From the NCBI GenBank assembly GCA_027025615.1, contig JALVQM010000046.1, positions 1 to 6,974 of the forward strand: 6,974 nt of DNA, in the 5' to 3' direction. Position 1 is the first letter of the stretch; each line of letters begins with the position of its first letter. This DNA is from Desulfobacteraceae bacterium (GTDB lineage: Bacteria > Desulfobacterota > Desulfobacteria > Desulfobacterales > Desulfosarcinaceae). The position numbers and the translations under genes were made by a program. Shown in pieces: positions 1 to 6,530 of the stretch. The notes under the pieces were generated by a model. The model was not told the origin of the DNA and did not search any database. It was given only the letters and a program-made list of their open reading frames with translations.

Positions 1-191
1 TGGGCCACCCGGTGGTGGGCGATCAGGTCTATGGGTTCAGGCGCAAGTCCGGACTTGATGCAGCTCGCCAATTACTGCATGCGTGGCAACTGGGATTTGA
101 GCATCCGGTTACAGGAACCAGAATGGTGTTCCGCTCAGCGGTGCCGGGAGATTTCAAGACCTTACTCAAAGCCCTGGCGCTGGAACAATAG
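1..191 (+). CDS. RluA/RluD-family 23S rRNA pseudouridine synthase, C-terminal end (5' truncated by window)
   Basis: Reading from base 3, the frame is open to a TAG at 189-191 and gives 62 residues beginning GHPVVGDQVYGF. The GHP-[IV]-VGD-x-VYG block followed by a segment of LHA...GFEHPVTGTRM...VPGDF type is the characteristic C-terminal part of RluA/RluC/RluD pseudouridine synthases, which isomerise uridines in large-subunit rRNA. The catalytic aspartate (HRLD motif) and any S4 domain would lie upstream, outside the window. No family member can be chosen from this fragment, so no symbol is given. The gene is convergent with the Rnf operon: its stop is 2 bp from the rnfB stop. It is probably an unrelated housekeeping neighbour. 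Confidence 0.88.
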   Translation, partial: GHPVVGDQVYGFRRKSGLDAARQLLHAWQLGFEHPVTGTRMVFRSAVPGDFKTLLKALALEQ

Positions 192-193
192 AG

Positions 194-2338
194 CTAGGCT
201 GTCATTTCTTCAGTTTTTCCAGTCTCAGTGGAATCTTCCTCTTTAGGTTCAGGAAAATTTTCTGTTTCATCTTCCCGGGTCAATTCCTTGTTGTAACACA
301 GGCGACAGCACGACAGGCAGCGTCCTGACTCGTAAAGCGCATCTTTTTCAGATATGACCAGGTCGACTTCCACCATGGAGTCCAGTCTTTGTTCCACCGG
401 CAGCTCGGGCATGGGGGTACGCTTGGATTTTTTGATACCGGTTACATCTGAAAACAGTGATTCAGGAATATGTCGCTTGCGCAAGGACTTGGGTGGTCCC
501 TTGACCGGCTCGCCAGAGAGGTACTGATGAATTGAGCGTGCAGCCCGGCGTCCACCACCGATGGCTTCAACCACAAGGGAAGCCCCGGTGGCCGCATCCC
601 CGGCTGTGAAGATATATGGAATGCTTGATTGCAGGGTTTCAGGATCGTTGTCTATGGTGTTCCAGCGGGTAATTTCCAGCTTTTCCAGATCGGGGTCCTT
701 TTCAGCGAAAAATACGTCAGGTCGCTGGCCGATGGCCGTAATCACCGTTTCTACCTCAAGCAGGGTTTCTGAACCTTCTATGGGCACAGGTCGGCGGCGT
801 CCGCTGGCATCAGGTTCACCCAGTTCCATTTTGAGATATTCCAGGTGGGTCACCTTGCCGTTTTCATCGCCTATCACTCTGGTGGGCGCCGCCAGGAAAA
901 TAAACTTGATACCCTCGTGTTCGGCGGCTTCAATCTCGACTTCGTTGGCCGGCATTTCCTTGCGCGTACGGCGGTAAACAAGGTAAACTTGCCTGACTCC
1001 CAGGCGTACCAGCGTTCTGACGCAGTCGATGGCCGAGTTGCCGCCGCCGATGACCGCGGCCCGGGGACCTACGTCCACTTTTTTGCCGGCAGCTACTGTT
1101 GACAGGAATTTTATGCCCTGCCAGCAGCCGTCAAGGTTTTCACCTTCCACCCGCAACTGATAGTCGTTCCAGGCGCCGATGCCCAGGAATATCGCGTCAA
1201 AACCGTCCTGACGCAAAGATGCAATGGTAAAATCCTGTCCAAGTTTCTTGTTACAATGGGCCTTGATTCCCAGGTTGAGGATGCCCTGGATTTCCCAGTC
1301 CAGTACCTTGGCAGGCAAACGGTATTCAGGGATGCCGTAGCGCGTTATTCCACCCAATTCCGGCATGGCTTCAAATATTGTTACCTGGTGTCCCAGGCGC
1401 CTTAAAAAATAAGCACAACTCAGGCCTGCCGGGCCACCTCCGATAACCGCCACTTTCTTGTCGGTTTCCGGTGCGCAGGCAATCGGCAGCCTTTTACCCG
1501 AGTTCATTTCGTAATCGGCCACAAAGCGTTTCAACTGGTTGATGGAAACTGCCTCTTCCACGATGCCTCGCCTGCAGTAATCTTCGCAGGGATGGGGGCA
1601 AACCCGGCCACAGGTCAGCAACAGGGGATTGCGCTCGCGGATGGTATGGACGGCGCCTTCATAATCACCTTCACGAATTTGCCTGATATAACGGGGGATA
1701 TCTATTTCTGCCGGGCAGGTTTGCTGGCAAGGTGCAAGGGGATCGTCTTCCTGGTTGAAGTGTAGCAGGCGCTGGGTCATGGTCCTGACGGTGATGATTT
1801 CCTTGGGGCAGGCTTTTTCACAGGCCCCGCAGCCAACGCAGCGGACTTCATCAACCACGGGATAGCCTTCCGGTCCCATTTCAATGGCATCGAAGCGACA
1901 TGACCTGATGCAGTCTCCCAGGCCGAGGCATCCAATGTTGCAAACCCGTTTACCGCCCCACAAAGCTGCCAAAGCCGCACAGGTAAGGGCACCATTGTAT
2001 AGATACTTGTCATCGGCCCTTAACCCGCCCAGGCATTCATTCAAGGACTTCAAAGGTTCGGCACTTCCCGGGTCGACACCCATGATTTCGGCTACCTTCA
2101 GGGCCGATTCGGGTCCGGCCACCATGCAGATTGAAGGTGGAGCCTTGCCGGCCACCACCCCCGCGGCTGCCGCACCGCAACCGGCATAGCCGCAGCCGCC
2201 ACAGTTGGCCCCTGCAAGGGCGCTTTCGACCTCGGCAATCCTTGGATCTTCATAAACATAGAAAATTTTTGAGGCGATGCTAAGTACCAGCCCGCATACA
2301 CCCCCGATACCCAACATGACCAATGTAGCTTCTAACAC
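194..2338 (-). CDS. rnfB: RnfB fused to a GltD/NfnB-like FAD-NAD(P)H oxidoreductase
   Basis: 714 residues; ordinary RnfB has roughly 190-330. Residues 1-22 form a membrane helix. Residues 46-71 carry the RnfB four-Cys motif (C46, C49, C54, C71). Residues 133-177 hold two ferredoxin-like [4Fe-4S] sites (C133, C137, C143, C147; C167, C170, C173, C177), with Arg148 where Pro usually follows the fourth Cys. From about 200 a GltD-type module begins: Cys-rich N-terminal domain (C204, C208, C243, C247, C251, C255), FAD Rossmann motif GGGPAG at 300-305, NAD(P) motif GGGNSA at 431-436 with YRRTRKEMPA at 455-464 (typical of NADPH users), and the second FAD motif TAGDAATGASLVVEAIGGGR at 578-597. A C-terminal CLSCCRLC (674-681) precedes an acidic, probably disordered tail. 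The start is GTG with an AAGGAAGG ribosome site; the hydrophobic N-terminus supports it. Inferred role: cytoplasmic entry point taking electrons from ferredoxin and/or NAD(P)H into RnfA/E. It is last in the operon. Confidence 0.95.
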   Translation of the reverse strand: MLEATLVMLGIGGVCGLVLSIASKIFYVYEDPRIAEVESALAGANCGGCGYAGCGAAAAGVVAGKAPPSICMVAGPESALKVAEIMGVDPGSAEPLKSLNECLGGLRADDKYLYNGALTCAALAALWGGKRVCNIGCLGLGDCIRSCRFDAIEMGPEGYPVVDEVRCVGCGACEKACPKEIITVRTMTQRLLHFNQEDDPLAPCQQTCPAEIDIPRYIRQIREGDYEGAVHTIRERNPLLLTCGRVCPHPCEDYCRRGIVEEAVSINQLKRFVADYEMNSGKRLPIACAPETDKKVAVIGGGPAGLSCAYFLRRLGHQVTIFEAMPELGGITRYGIPEYRLPAKVLDWEIQGILNLGIKAHCNKKLGQDFTIASLRQDGFDAIFLGIGAWNDYQLRVEGENLDGCWQGIKFLSTVAAGKKVDVGPRAAVIGGGNSAIDCVRTLVRLGVRQVYLVYRRTRKEMPANEVEIEAAEHEGIKFIFLAAPTRVIGDENGKVTHLEYLKMELGEPDASGRRRPVPIEGSETLLEVETVITAIGQRPDVFFAEKDPDLEKLEITRWNTIDNDPETLQSSIPYIFTAGDAATGASLVVEAIGGGRRAARSIHQYLSGEPVKGPPKSLRKRHIPESLFSDVTGIKKSKRTPMPELPVEQRLDSMVEVDLVISEKDALYESGRCLSCCRLCYNKELTREDETENFPEPKEEDSTETGKTEEMTA

Positions 2339-2340
2339 GG

Positions 2341-2349
2341 ACCTTCCTT
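2341..2349 (-). promoter_or_regulatory. Ribosome binding site supporting the GTG start of rnfB
   Basis: On the minus strand AAGGAAGGT lies just upstream of GTG at 2338-2336. It is preceded by a run of nine A (2348-2356, sharing its last two A with the site). The next in-frame ATG codes for residue 8 (MLG). Starting there would cut into the membrane helix and leave the Shine-Dalgarno too far away, so the GTG start is preferred. Confidence 0.6.
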
Positions 2350-2370
2350 TTTTTTTGATACCAAGATGAA

Positions 2371-2376
2371 ATTATA
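2371..2376 (-). promoter_or_regulatory. Possible -10 element in the rnfA-rnfB spacer
   Basis: The 70-bp gap between rnfA and rnfB contains a perfect TATAAT on the minus strand, 32 nt before the rnfB GTG. No good -35 hexamer sits at 16-18 nt; the nearest TTG-like hexamer (TTGCAA) is about 21 nt away. The match could be chance in a locally AT-rich spacer. If real, it would allow rnfB to be made separately from the upstream operon. Confidence 0.2.
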
Positions 2377-2408
2377 AAGGTCTCAAGATTGGATGATTTG
2401 CAAAGCCG

Positions 2409-2984
2409 TTAAACCATGCCTTTGAAAGCAAAGAAAACCAGCGAAAGCATTCCGGCTGTAATCAACCCGATGGAAGTATCCTGCAGTGGGCGTGGCACCC
2501 TGGCCAGCAGGATTCTTTCCCGCACTCCGGCAAAAAGAATCAATGCCAGTCCGAAACCGGCTGCATAGGCAAATGAAGCAACCAGGGCTTCGAGGAAATT
2601 ATACTCTTCCTTGATATTTATCAGGCAGACGCCCATAACAGCGCAGTTGGTAGTAATCAGGGGCAGGAAGATGCCCAGTCCGGCATAAAGGGCCGGGATA
2701 CTTTTCTTAAGAAACATCTCGACAAACTGCACCAGGGAGGCAATGACCAGGATGAAAGCGATGGTGCGCAGGTATTCCAGGCTCCAGCTTTTGAGGATAT
2801 AGGTATCGACGATCCAGGTGATTACCCCGGCCAGTACCAGCACAAAAACAACGGCCATGGCCATACCGACCGCGGTTTCCATCTTCTTGGAAGTGCCCAG
2901 AAATGGGCAGTTGCCAAGATATTGGGCCAGCAGGATATTGTTGATCAGGATGCAACTTATTGCCAGGACTATGAGATCGGTCAT
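2409..2984 (-). CDS. rnfA: RnfA, membrane subunit of the Rnf complex
   Basis: 191 residues, the usual RnfA length, with about six membrane helices and almost no soluble part. The family block NNILLAQYLGNCPFLGTSKK is at 15-34, and a second conserved block LGIFLPLITTNCAVMGVCL at 103-121. C26 and C114 match the cysteines that, with their counterparts in RnfE, hold the membrane-embedded [2Fe-2S] cluster passing electrons from RnfB across the membrane. It is homologous to RnfE and lies in the pseudo-symmetric RnfA/RnfE core. The ATG is preceded by AGGAG at 2994-2998, which overlaps the rnfE stop codon; the spacer is 12 bp, so translation is probably coupled. No key residue is missing. Confidence 0.97.
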   Translation of the reverse strand: MTDLIVLAISCILINNILLAQYLGNCPFLGTSKKMETAVGMAMAVVFVLVLAGVITWIVDTYILKSWSLEYLRTIAFILVIASLVQFVEMFLKKSIPALYAGLGIFLPLITTNCAVMGVCLINIKEEYNFLEALVASFAYAAGFGLALILFAGVRERILLARVPRPLQDTSIGLITAGMLSLVFFAFKGMV

Positions 2985-2996
2985 GACTTATGTCTC

Positions 2997-3608
2997 CTAT
3001 TTACTACCCACAAGGTTCATCAGGCAAAGCATAAGGCCAAGGCAGATGAAGGCGCCCGGGGCTTGAACCATGAAACTGAAAGGCTGAAACGAGGCTCCCA
3101 GGATGTTATGGAAAGCCAGGTCACCCCAGATCGTCAGGCTGCCGCTTCCCAGAATTTCCCTGATAGTGCCCAGGGCCGACAGGGAAAGGGTAAATCCTAT
3201 TCCGATACCCAGGCCGTCCATCGTGGAAGCCACGATACCGTTTTTAGATGCGAAAGCTTCGGCCCGTCCTAAAACAATGCAGTTTACCACGATCAGGGGA
3301 ATGAAAATGCCGAGCTTCATGAAAAGCTTGTAGGCATAAGCCTGCATCAGCAGCTCTACTACGGTGACGAAAGTGGCGATGATGATGATAAAGCAGGCAA
3401 TCCTTACTTTTGAAGGAATCAGCTTGCGTAAGGCGGACACCAGGATATTGGAAAATACCAGCACGAAGGTGGTTGCCACGCCCATACCGATACCGTTTTC
3501 CACGCTCTTGGTTACGGCCAGGGTGGGGCATAATCCAAGAACCAGGCGGAAAGGAGGAATCTCCTGCCACAACCCCTTGGTGAACTCTTGTACTATGGAT
3601 TTTGCCAT
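2997..3608 (-). CDS. rnfE: RnfE, membrane subunit of the Rnf complex
   Basis: 203 residues, typical for RnfE, with about six membrane helices. The N-terminal block LGLCPTLAVTKSVENGIGMG (24-43) and the block GIFIPLIVVNCIVLGRAEAF (100-119) are strong family signatures. C27 and C110 are the expected RnfE ligands of the [2Fe-2S] cluster shared with RnfA. Further conserved stretches are MDGLGIGIGFTLSL (130-143) and TIREILGSGSL (148-158). The ATG has a GAGGGAG ribosome site at 3614-3620, and the gap to the rnfG stop is 18 bp. The protein looks complete, so the membrane-crossing step of the complex appears functional. Confidence 0.97.
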   Translation of the reverse strand: MAKSIVQEFTKGLWQEIPPFRLVLGLCPTLAVTKSVENGIGMGVATTFVLVFSNILVSALRKLIPSKVRIACFIIIIATFVTVVELLMQAYAYKLFMKLGIFIPLIVVNCIVLGRAEAFASKNGIVASTMDGLGIGIGFTLSLSALGTIREILGSGSLTIWGDLAFHNILGASFQPFSFMVQAPGAFICLGLMLCLMNLVGSK

Positions 3609-3626
3609 TGTCGCTCCCTCGGACTA

Positions 3627-4217
3627 TTATTGAAATGCTTTGGCTTTTTCAATTATTTGGTCTTTGAGCCGCTGGTAGACCTTGATAGCCTCGGTTACTC
3701 CCGCGCAAACCCCGCGGGAAGTGACGGTCGCCCCGCTCAAAGCGTCAATCTGTCCTCCGTCGGCAGTTACCCTGAACTCCCCTTTGAAAGGCAATCCGGA
3801 AAACTGCGCAACGAAATCAGGATCGGTCTTGGCCCGCGCCCCGACGCCCGGAGTTTCGCTGTGGGTGGTAACCCCGACTCCCAGGATTTTGTCGTTGGTC
3901 AGGTCTACGCCGATCATCAGTCCCACCGGTCCGCCGAAACCGCCTCCTGAGCTTTCAAAGGCCACATACTTGGCTTGGCCATCGACAACGCCAACGTAAA
4001 AGCTACGTTCGATGTCTCCGTCTTTGATCTTGAAGCGGTTTTCAATAGGGTTGTTGGTGATGCCTTTGAGTATCGAGAGGATCGCCGGACCCTTGACGAA
4101 TTTCAACTGCTGGTATTCAATCTGCTTAGCCGTGTTCTGGCGCAGAAATGCCAGTGATCCACCGGAAACACAGCTAAGGACTGTCAGCACGACCACCATT
4201 TTAACCATTTCGTTCAT
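3627..4217 (-). CDS. rnfG: RnfG, FMN-bearing extracytoplasmic subunit of the Rnf complex
   Basis: 196 residues: one N-terminal membrane helix (about 5-25) and an extracytoplasmic FMN-binding domain. The flavinylation consensus Dxx[S/T]GAT is intact as D158-A-L-S-G-A-T164, so T164 should carry FMN by phosphoester linkage. The upstream glycine-rich block FESSGGGFGGPVGLMIGVDL (87-106) and the block THSETPGVGARA (118-129) are typical of RnfG/NqrC. Ordinarily RnfG takes electrons from the RnfA/E cluster and passes them to RnfD. In operons with a linked cytochrome it is the natural donor to the periplasmic hemes (inference). The ATG is 1 bp after the rnfD stop (TAA-G-ATG) with AAGGTGAG as ribosome site, which suggests tight translational coupling. 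An ApbE-type flavin transferase would be needed; none is in the window. Confidence 0.96.
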   Translation of the reverse strand: MNEMVKMVVVLTVLSCVSGGSLAFLRQNTAKQIEYQQLKFVKGPAILSILKGITNNPIENRFKIKDGDIERSFYVGVVDGQAKYVAFESSGGGFGGPVGLMIGVDLTNDKILGVGVTTHSETPGVGARAKTDPDFVAQFSGLPFKGEFRVTADGGQIDALSGATVTSRGVCAGVTEAIKVYQRLKDQIIEKAKAFQ

Positions 4218-4218
4218 C

Positions 4219-5178
4219 TTAACTCACCTTCCCTGGTTTTTGTGGCCTGATTTTGTCGATCAAAGGATTGATCAGGTTAATTACCAGGACGGCGAAAATA
4301 ATACCGTCCGGGTAAGCGCCGATGTTGCGGATCAGGATTGTCATGACACCGCCGGTGGCACCATATATCAGCATTGGAATGAAATTAACCGGTGAAGAGG
4401 AATCCTCCGGGGCCAGGAAAAAAGCTCCGAAAAGAGTATAACCGGCCAGGATATGAAAGATTGGGCCGGCGAATTTGTCCGGGGCAAAAATATAAAAAAT
4501 AAGAGAAGAAACAAATACCCCGCCTAAAAATGAAACCGGTATTTCCCAGCGCACAATTCCCCTTGCTATCAGGTAGACACCGCCTATCACCAGGGCCAGT
4601 CCACAGGTGGTTCCGATTCCGCCTACCTGTTTGCCTAAAAGCAGGTCGGTCCATGGTATCTGGCTCACGGCCTGGGGCCCGAAAGCCTTGAGGGCCACCA
4701 GGGGATGAAAAGGGGTGAAATCAAAATTGTAGTTGACCAACATGCTGTCAAAATCGAGAAATGTTTTCCATGACAGGAAAATAATGGCCCAGGCCAGGGC
4801 CGCTGGATTGAAAGGGTTTCCACCTATGCCGCCGAAAACCTGCTGGCCGATCAGAATTGCAACCAGGGTTCCGGTTATCACCAGCCACCATGGAACGGTC
4901 GCCGGCAGCAGCAGGCCGAATATCAGGCCGACCAGAGCCGCGTTTCCGTCGCCTACGGTAATCGGCCGTTTGGCAACTGCAGTGATCAACCATTCCCAGA
5001 AAATGGCAGAGGAAACAGACAGGCAGATCACTCCCAGGGCCGGCACTCCGAAATAGGTCAGGCCTGCAGCTACCGCAGGGGCCAGTGCCAGCAGCCAGTT
5101 GTAATTGCGATGATGAACAGCCGTGCCGTTATGCCAGAAAGGGGCATGGGAAACGATGAATTGTTTAGAACTATGCAT
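4219..5178 (-). CDS. rnfD: RnfD, membrane subunit with an altered flavinylation motif
   Basis: 319 residues with roughly eight to ten membrane helices. Family signatures: GDGNAALVGLIFGLLLPATV (76-95), FGGIGGNPFNPAALA (115-129), LLLGKQVGGIGTTCGLALVIGGVYLI (179-204, matching the dLFLG...GsiGEtS...GG.yLI block) and RNIGAYPDGIIFAVLVINL (284-302). Normally RnfD holds a covalent FMN on the Thr of [S/T]GATPL shortly before the LFLG block. Here the aligned residues 155-160 are TPFHPL, with His158 at the acceptor position, so covalent FMN appears unlikely. The frame is open upstream to an ATG at 5304, but that lies within rnfC. The ATG at 5178 is chosen because it has a strong GGAGGAGGA ribosome site and begins the conserved N-terminus (MHSSKQFIVSHAPFWHNG). 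It overlaps the rnfC end by 8 bp. Confidence 0.93.
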   Translation of the reverse strand: MHSSKQFIVSHAPFWHNGTAVHHRNYNWLLALAPAVAAGLTYFGVPALGVICLSVSSAIFWEWLITAVAKRPITVGDGNAALVGLIFGLLLPATVPWWLVITGTLVAILIGQQVFGGIGGNPFNPAALAWAIIFLSWKTFLDFDSMLVNYNFDFTPFHPLVALKAFGPQAVSQIPWTDLLLGKQVGGIGTTCGLALVIGGVYLIARGIVRWEIPVSFLGGVFVSSLIFYIFAPDKFAGPIFHILAGYTLFGAFFLAPEDSSSPVNFIPMLIYGATGGVMTILIRNIGAYPDGIIFAVLVINLINPLIDKIRPQKPGKVS

Positions 5179-6460
5179 TGTCCTCCTCCGCCGGCAAGGT
5201 ACGTTCAAGCTCAAATTTCGCCAGCTTGATATATTGCAGAATCGGAATCCGTGATGGGCAGACGAAACTGCACAAACCGCATTCCACGCAGGCGTATAGT
5301 TCATACATGTTGGCCGCTTCCTGGTACTGTCCGGCTTCTAGAAAGCGAACCAGCATGTTGACCTGGATGTTTTCCGGGCAGTTGCGGACACAGTCTCCGC
5401 AGTTGATGCAGGGGTAATCGCTGCTGAAGACAATCTGGGTGTTGTCCTGGACCATGATGGCATCGGTCGTGGCTGTTACCGGCTGAGCAAGGCTGAAAAT
5501 GGAAGTTCCTGTCATGGGGCCGCCGGCAATGATCCGGTCCCCGTTGCCGGTCTCGATGTTGAAACGTTGCAGGATATCGCCGATGGGAGTTCCCATACGG
5601 GCCTTGACCAGCTTCTTGCGGCCCTGCTTGTCGATCAGGGTTATTAGTTTTTCCAGGGGCAGCTTTCCGCTGTTAAAAGCTCTGGCAACGGAAACGGCAG
5701 CTTCTGCCTTGAAAAAGACAACTCCCAGGTCGGAAATACTTTCGTCCTGGGACGGATGGCGGTTCAGAACCTTGCGCATTATAGCCAGGGGCTGGGCTTC
5801 GGGATATTGCAAGGGGACTGAAATCGCCCTGGCCGGAAAGTGGGAATCGACGTTTTGCAGATTGTCCCCCGGGGCTACCACCAGGACCGTTTCAAATCCA
5901 AAGGTGTCCTTTAGAATCTCAATGCCCTTGGCCACCTCGTCAAGCTCTTCAGTGATGACCGTCAGGTTGGTTTCAAGCAACAGATCGGGGTCTGCGCCCA
6001 GGACAACCAGGGTGTCAATGGAGCTTTCTTCATTTACAAGGGCTTTGAAATCGGGCATCCCCGGTGCGGCCCTCAGGAAGGTATCCATGGCACCCTTTTT
6101 ATCAGCTTCGACGGCCTGGCTGAAACCATCGTCCCACTGGTCGTTTTGATCGCATTCGATGGTCAGGGAAAGAAATTTCTCGCCATAGTGGCCCAGGAAA
6201 ACCGCCGTTTCAACTATTGTACCGGTGACGGTGCAATAAATGCCCGACGCATCGTTGTCCCTGGCCTTGAGCAACTGGCCGGTCTTGACCGTGGAACCGA
6301 CATGGTAATCGAAGCCGGTAGGGCCGACATCATTGGGATCAGGCACGAGCAATACGGCCTGTTTTGGAATGGGCAAAGACACGGGAGTCACGGTGGCCTT
6401 GCCTAGTAATGAATAGTTGAAGTTGGCGGTGGCATAGCCGAAAAACGGTTTTTTAATCAT
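5171..6460 (-). CDS. rnfC: RnfC-like Fe-S subunit with a degenerate FMN/NADH site
   Basis: 429 residues, soluble, close to the family's usual core length. An N-terminal barrel-sandwich segment (about 25-105, with VGSTVKTGQLLKA at 54-66) is followed by the region that normally forms the FMN/NADH Rossmann-like domain, then an SLBB-like segment (about 270-315, ending IIAGGPMTG at 310-318). Two [4Fe-4S] motifs follow: C351-C354-C357-C361 and C391-C394-C397-C401. The diagnostic GGAGFPTxxK motif is reduced to AAPGMPDFK at 131-139, and ECEPYLTxD to DPDLLLETN at 157-165. NADH oxidation or reduction by this subunit is therefore doubtful, while Fe-S relay is still possible. The ATG has an AAGGT site at 6467-6471. 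RnfC is first of the six rnf genes and follows the cytochrome gene by 70 bp. Confidence 0.93.
   Translation of the reverse strand: MIKKPFFGYATANFNYSLLGKATVTPVSLPIPKQAVLLVPDPNDVGPTGFDYHVGSTVKTGQLLKARDNDASGIYCTVTGTIVETAVFLGHYGEKFLSLTIECDQNDQWDDGFSQAVEADKKGAMDTFLRAAPGMPDFKALVNEESSIDTLVVLGADPDLLLETNLTVITEELDEVAKGIEILKDTFGFETVLVVAPGDNLQNVDSHFPARAISVPLQYPEAQPLAIMRKVLNRHPSQDESISDLGVVFFKAEAAVSVARAFNSGKLPLEKLITLIDKQGRKKLVKARMGTPIGDILQRFNIETGNGDRIIAGGPMTGTSIFSLAQPVTATTDAIMVQDNTQIVFSSDYPCINCGDCVRNCPENIQVNMLVRFLEAGQYQEAANMYELYACVECGLCSFVCPSRIPILQYIKLAKFELERTLPAEEDNA
5181..5189 (-). promoter_or_regulatory. Ribosome binding site of rnfD inside the rnfC 3' end
   Basis: GGAGGAGGA on the minus strand encodes the EED near the end of RnfC and lies 2 nt before the rnfD ATG at 5178-5176; its first GGAGG gives a workable 6-nt spacing. 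It settles the rnfD start in favour of this ATG over the longer open frame. The 8-bp overlap of rnfC and rnfD suggests translational coupling. Confidence 0.7.
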
Positions 6461-6530
6461 ACGTCTACCTTTTCATTACCGCACGAATCATCGGTTTCCT
6501 GTTTCAGTACTCCTTGGCACACCCGTACAC
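6461..6530 (-). other. 70-bp spacer between the cytochrome gene and rnfC
   Basis: Apart from the rnfC ribosome site (AAGGT, 6467-6471), I see no convincing promoter, hairpin terminator or small coding sequence here. The same-strand arrangement and short gap are compatible with one transcript covering the cytochrome and the rnf genes. The operon promoter would then lie outside the window. Confidence 0.5.

Noticed and set aside
217..233. Inverted repeat TTCCA-N7-TGGAA as a bidirectional terminator
   Set aside because: The stem is only 5 bp, AT-rich, lies inside the rnfB coding sequence and has no proper U-tract on either strand.
1784..1800. Possible frameshift or gene boundary between the RnfB and GltD parts
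   Set aside because: The frame runs unbroken through the junction, with a plausible linker (HFNQEDDPLAP) and no stop. M187 has no convincing ribosome site, so a single fused protein is the better reading.
561..2301. Several open frames of 67-138 codons overlapping rnfB on both strands
   Set aside because: All fall inside the continuous, motif-rich rnfB fusion frame and show no family signatures.
5179..5304. Longer N-terminal form of RnfD starting at 5304
   Set aside because: The extra 42 residues overlap the second ferredoxin motif of rnfC out of frame and resemble no RnfD N-terminus. The start at 5178 has a strong ribosome site and the expected N-terminal sequence.
5499..6149. 216-codon open frame on the plus strand
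   Set aside because: It lies entirely antisense to rnfC, has low-complexity Ser/Arg/Pro composition, no recognisable motif and no ribosome site worth noting. It is a shadow of the rnfC reading frame.
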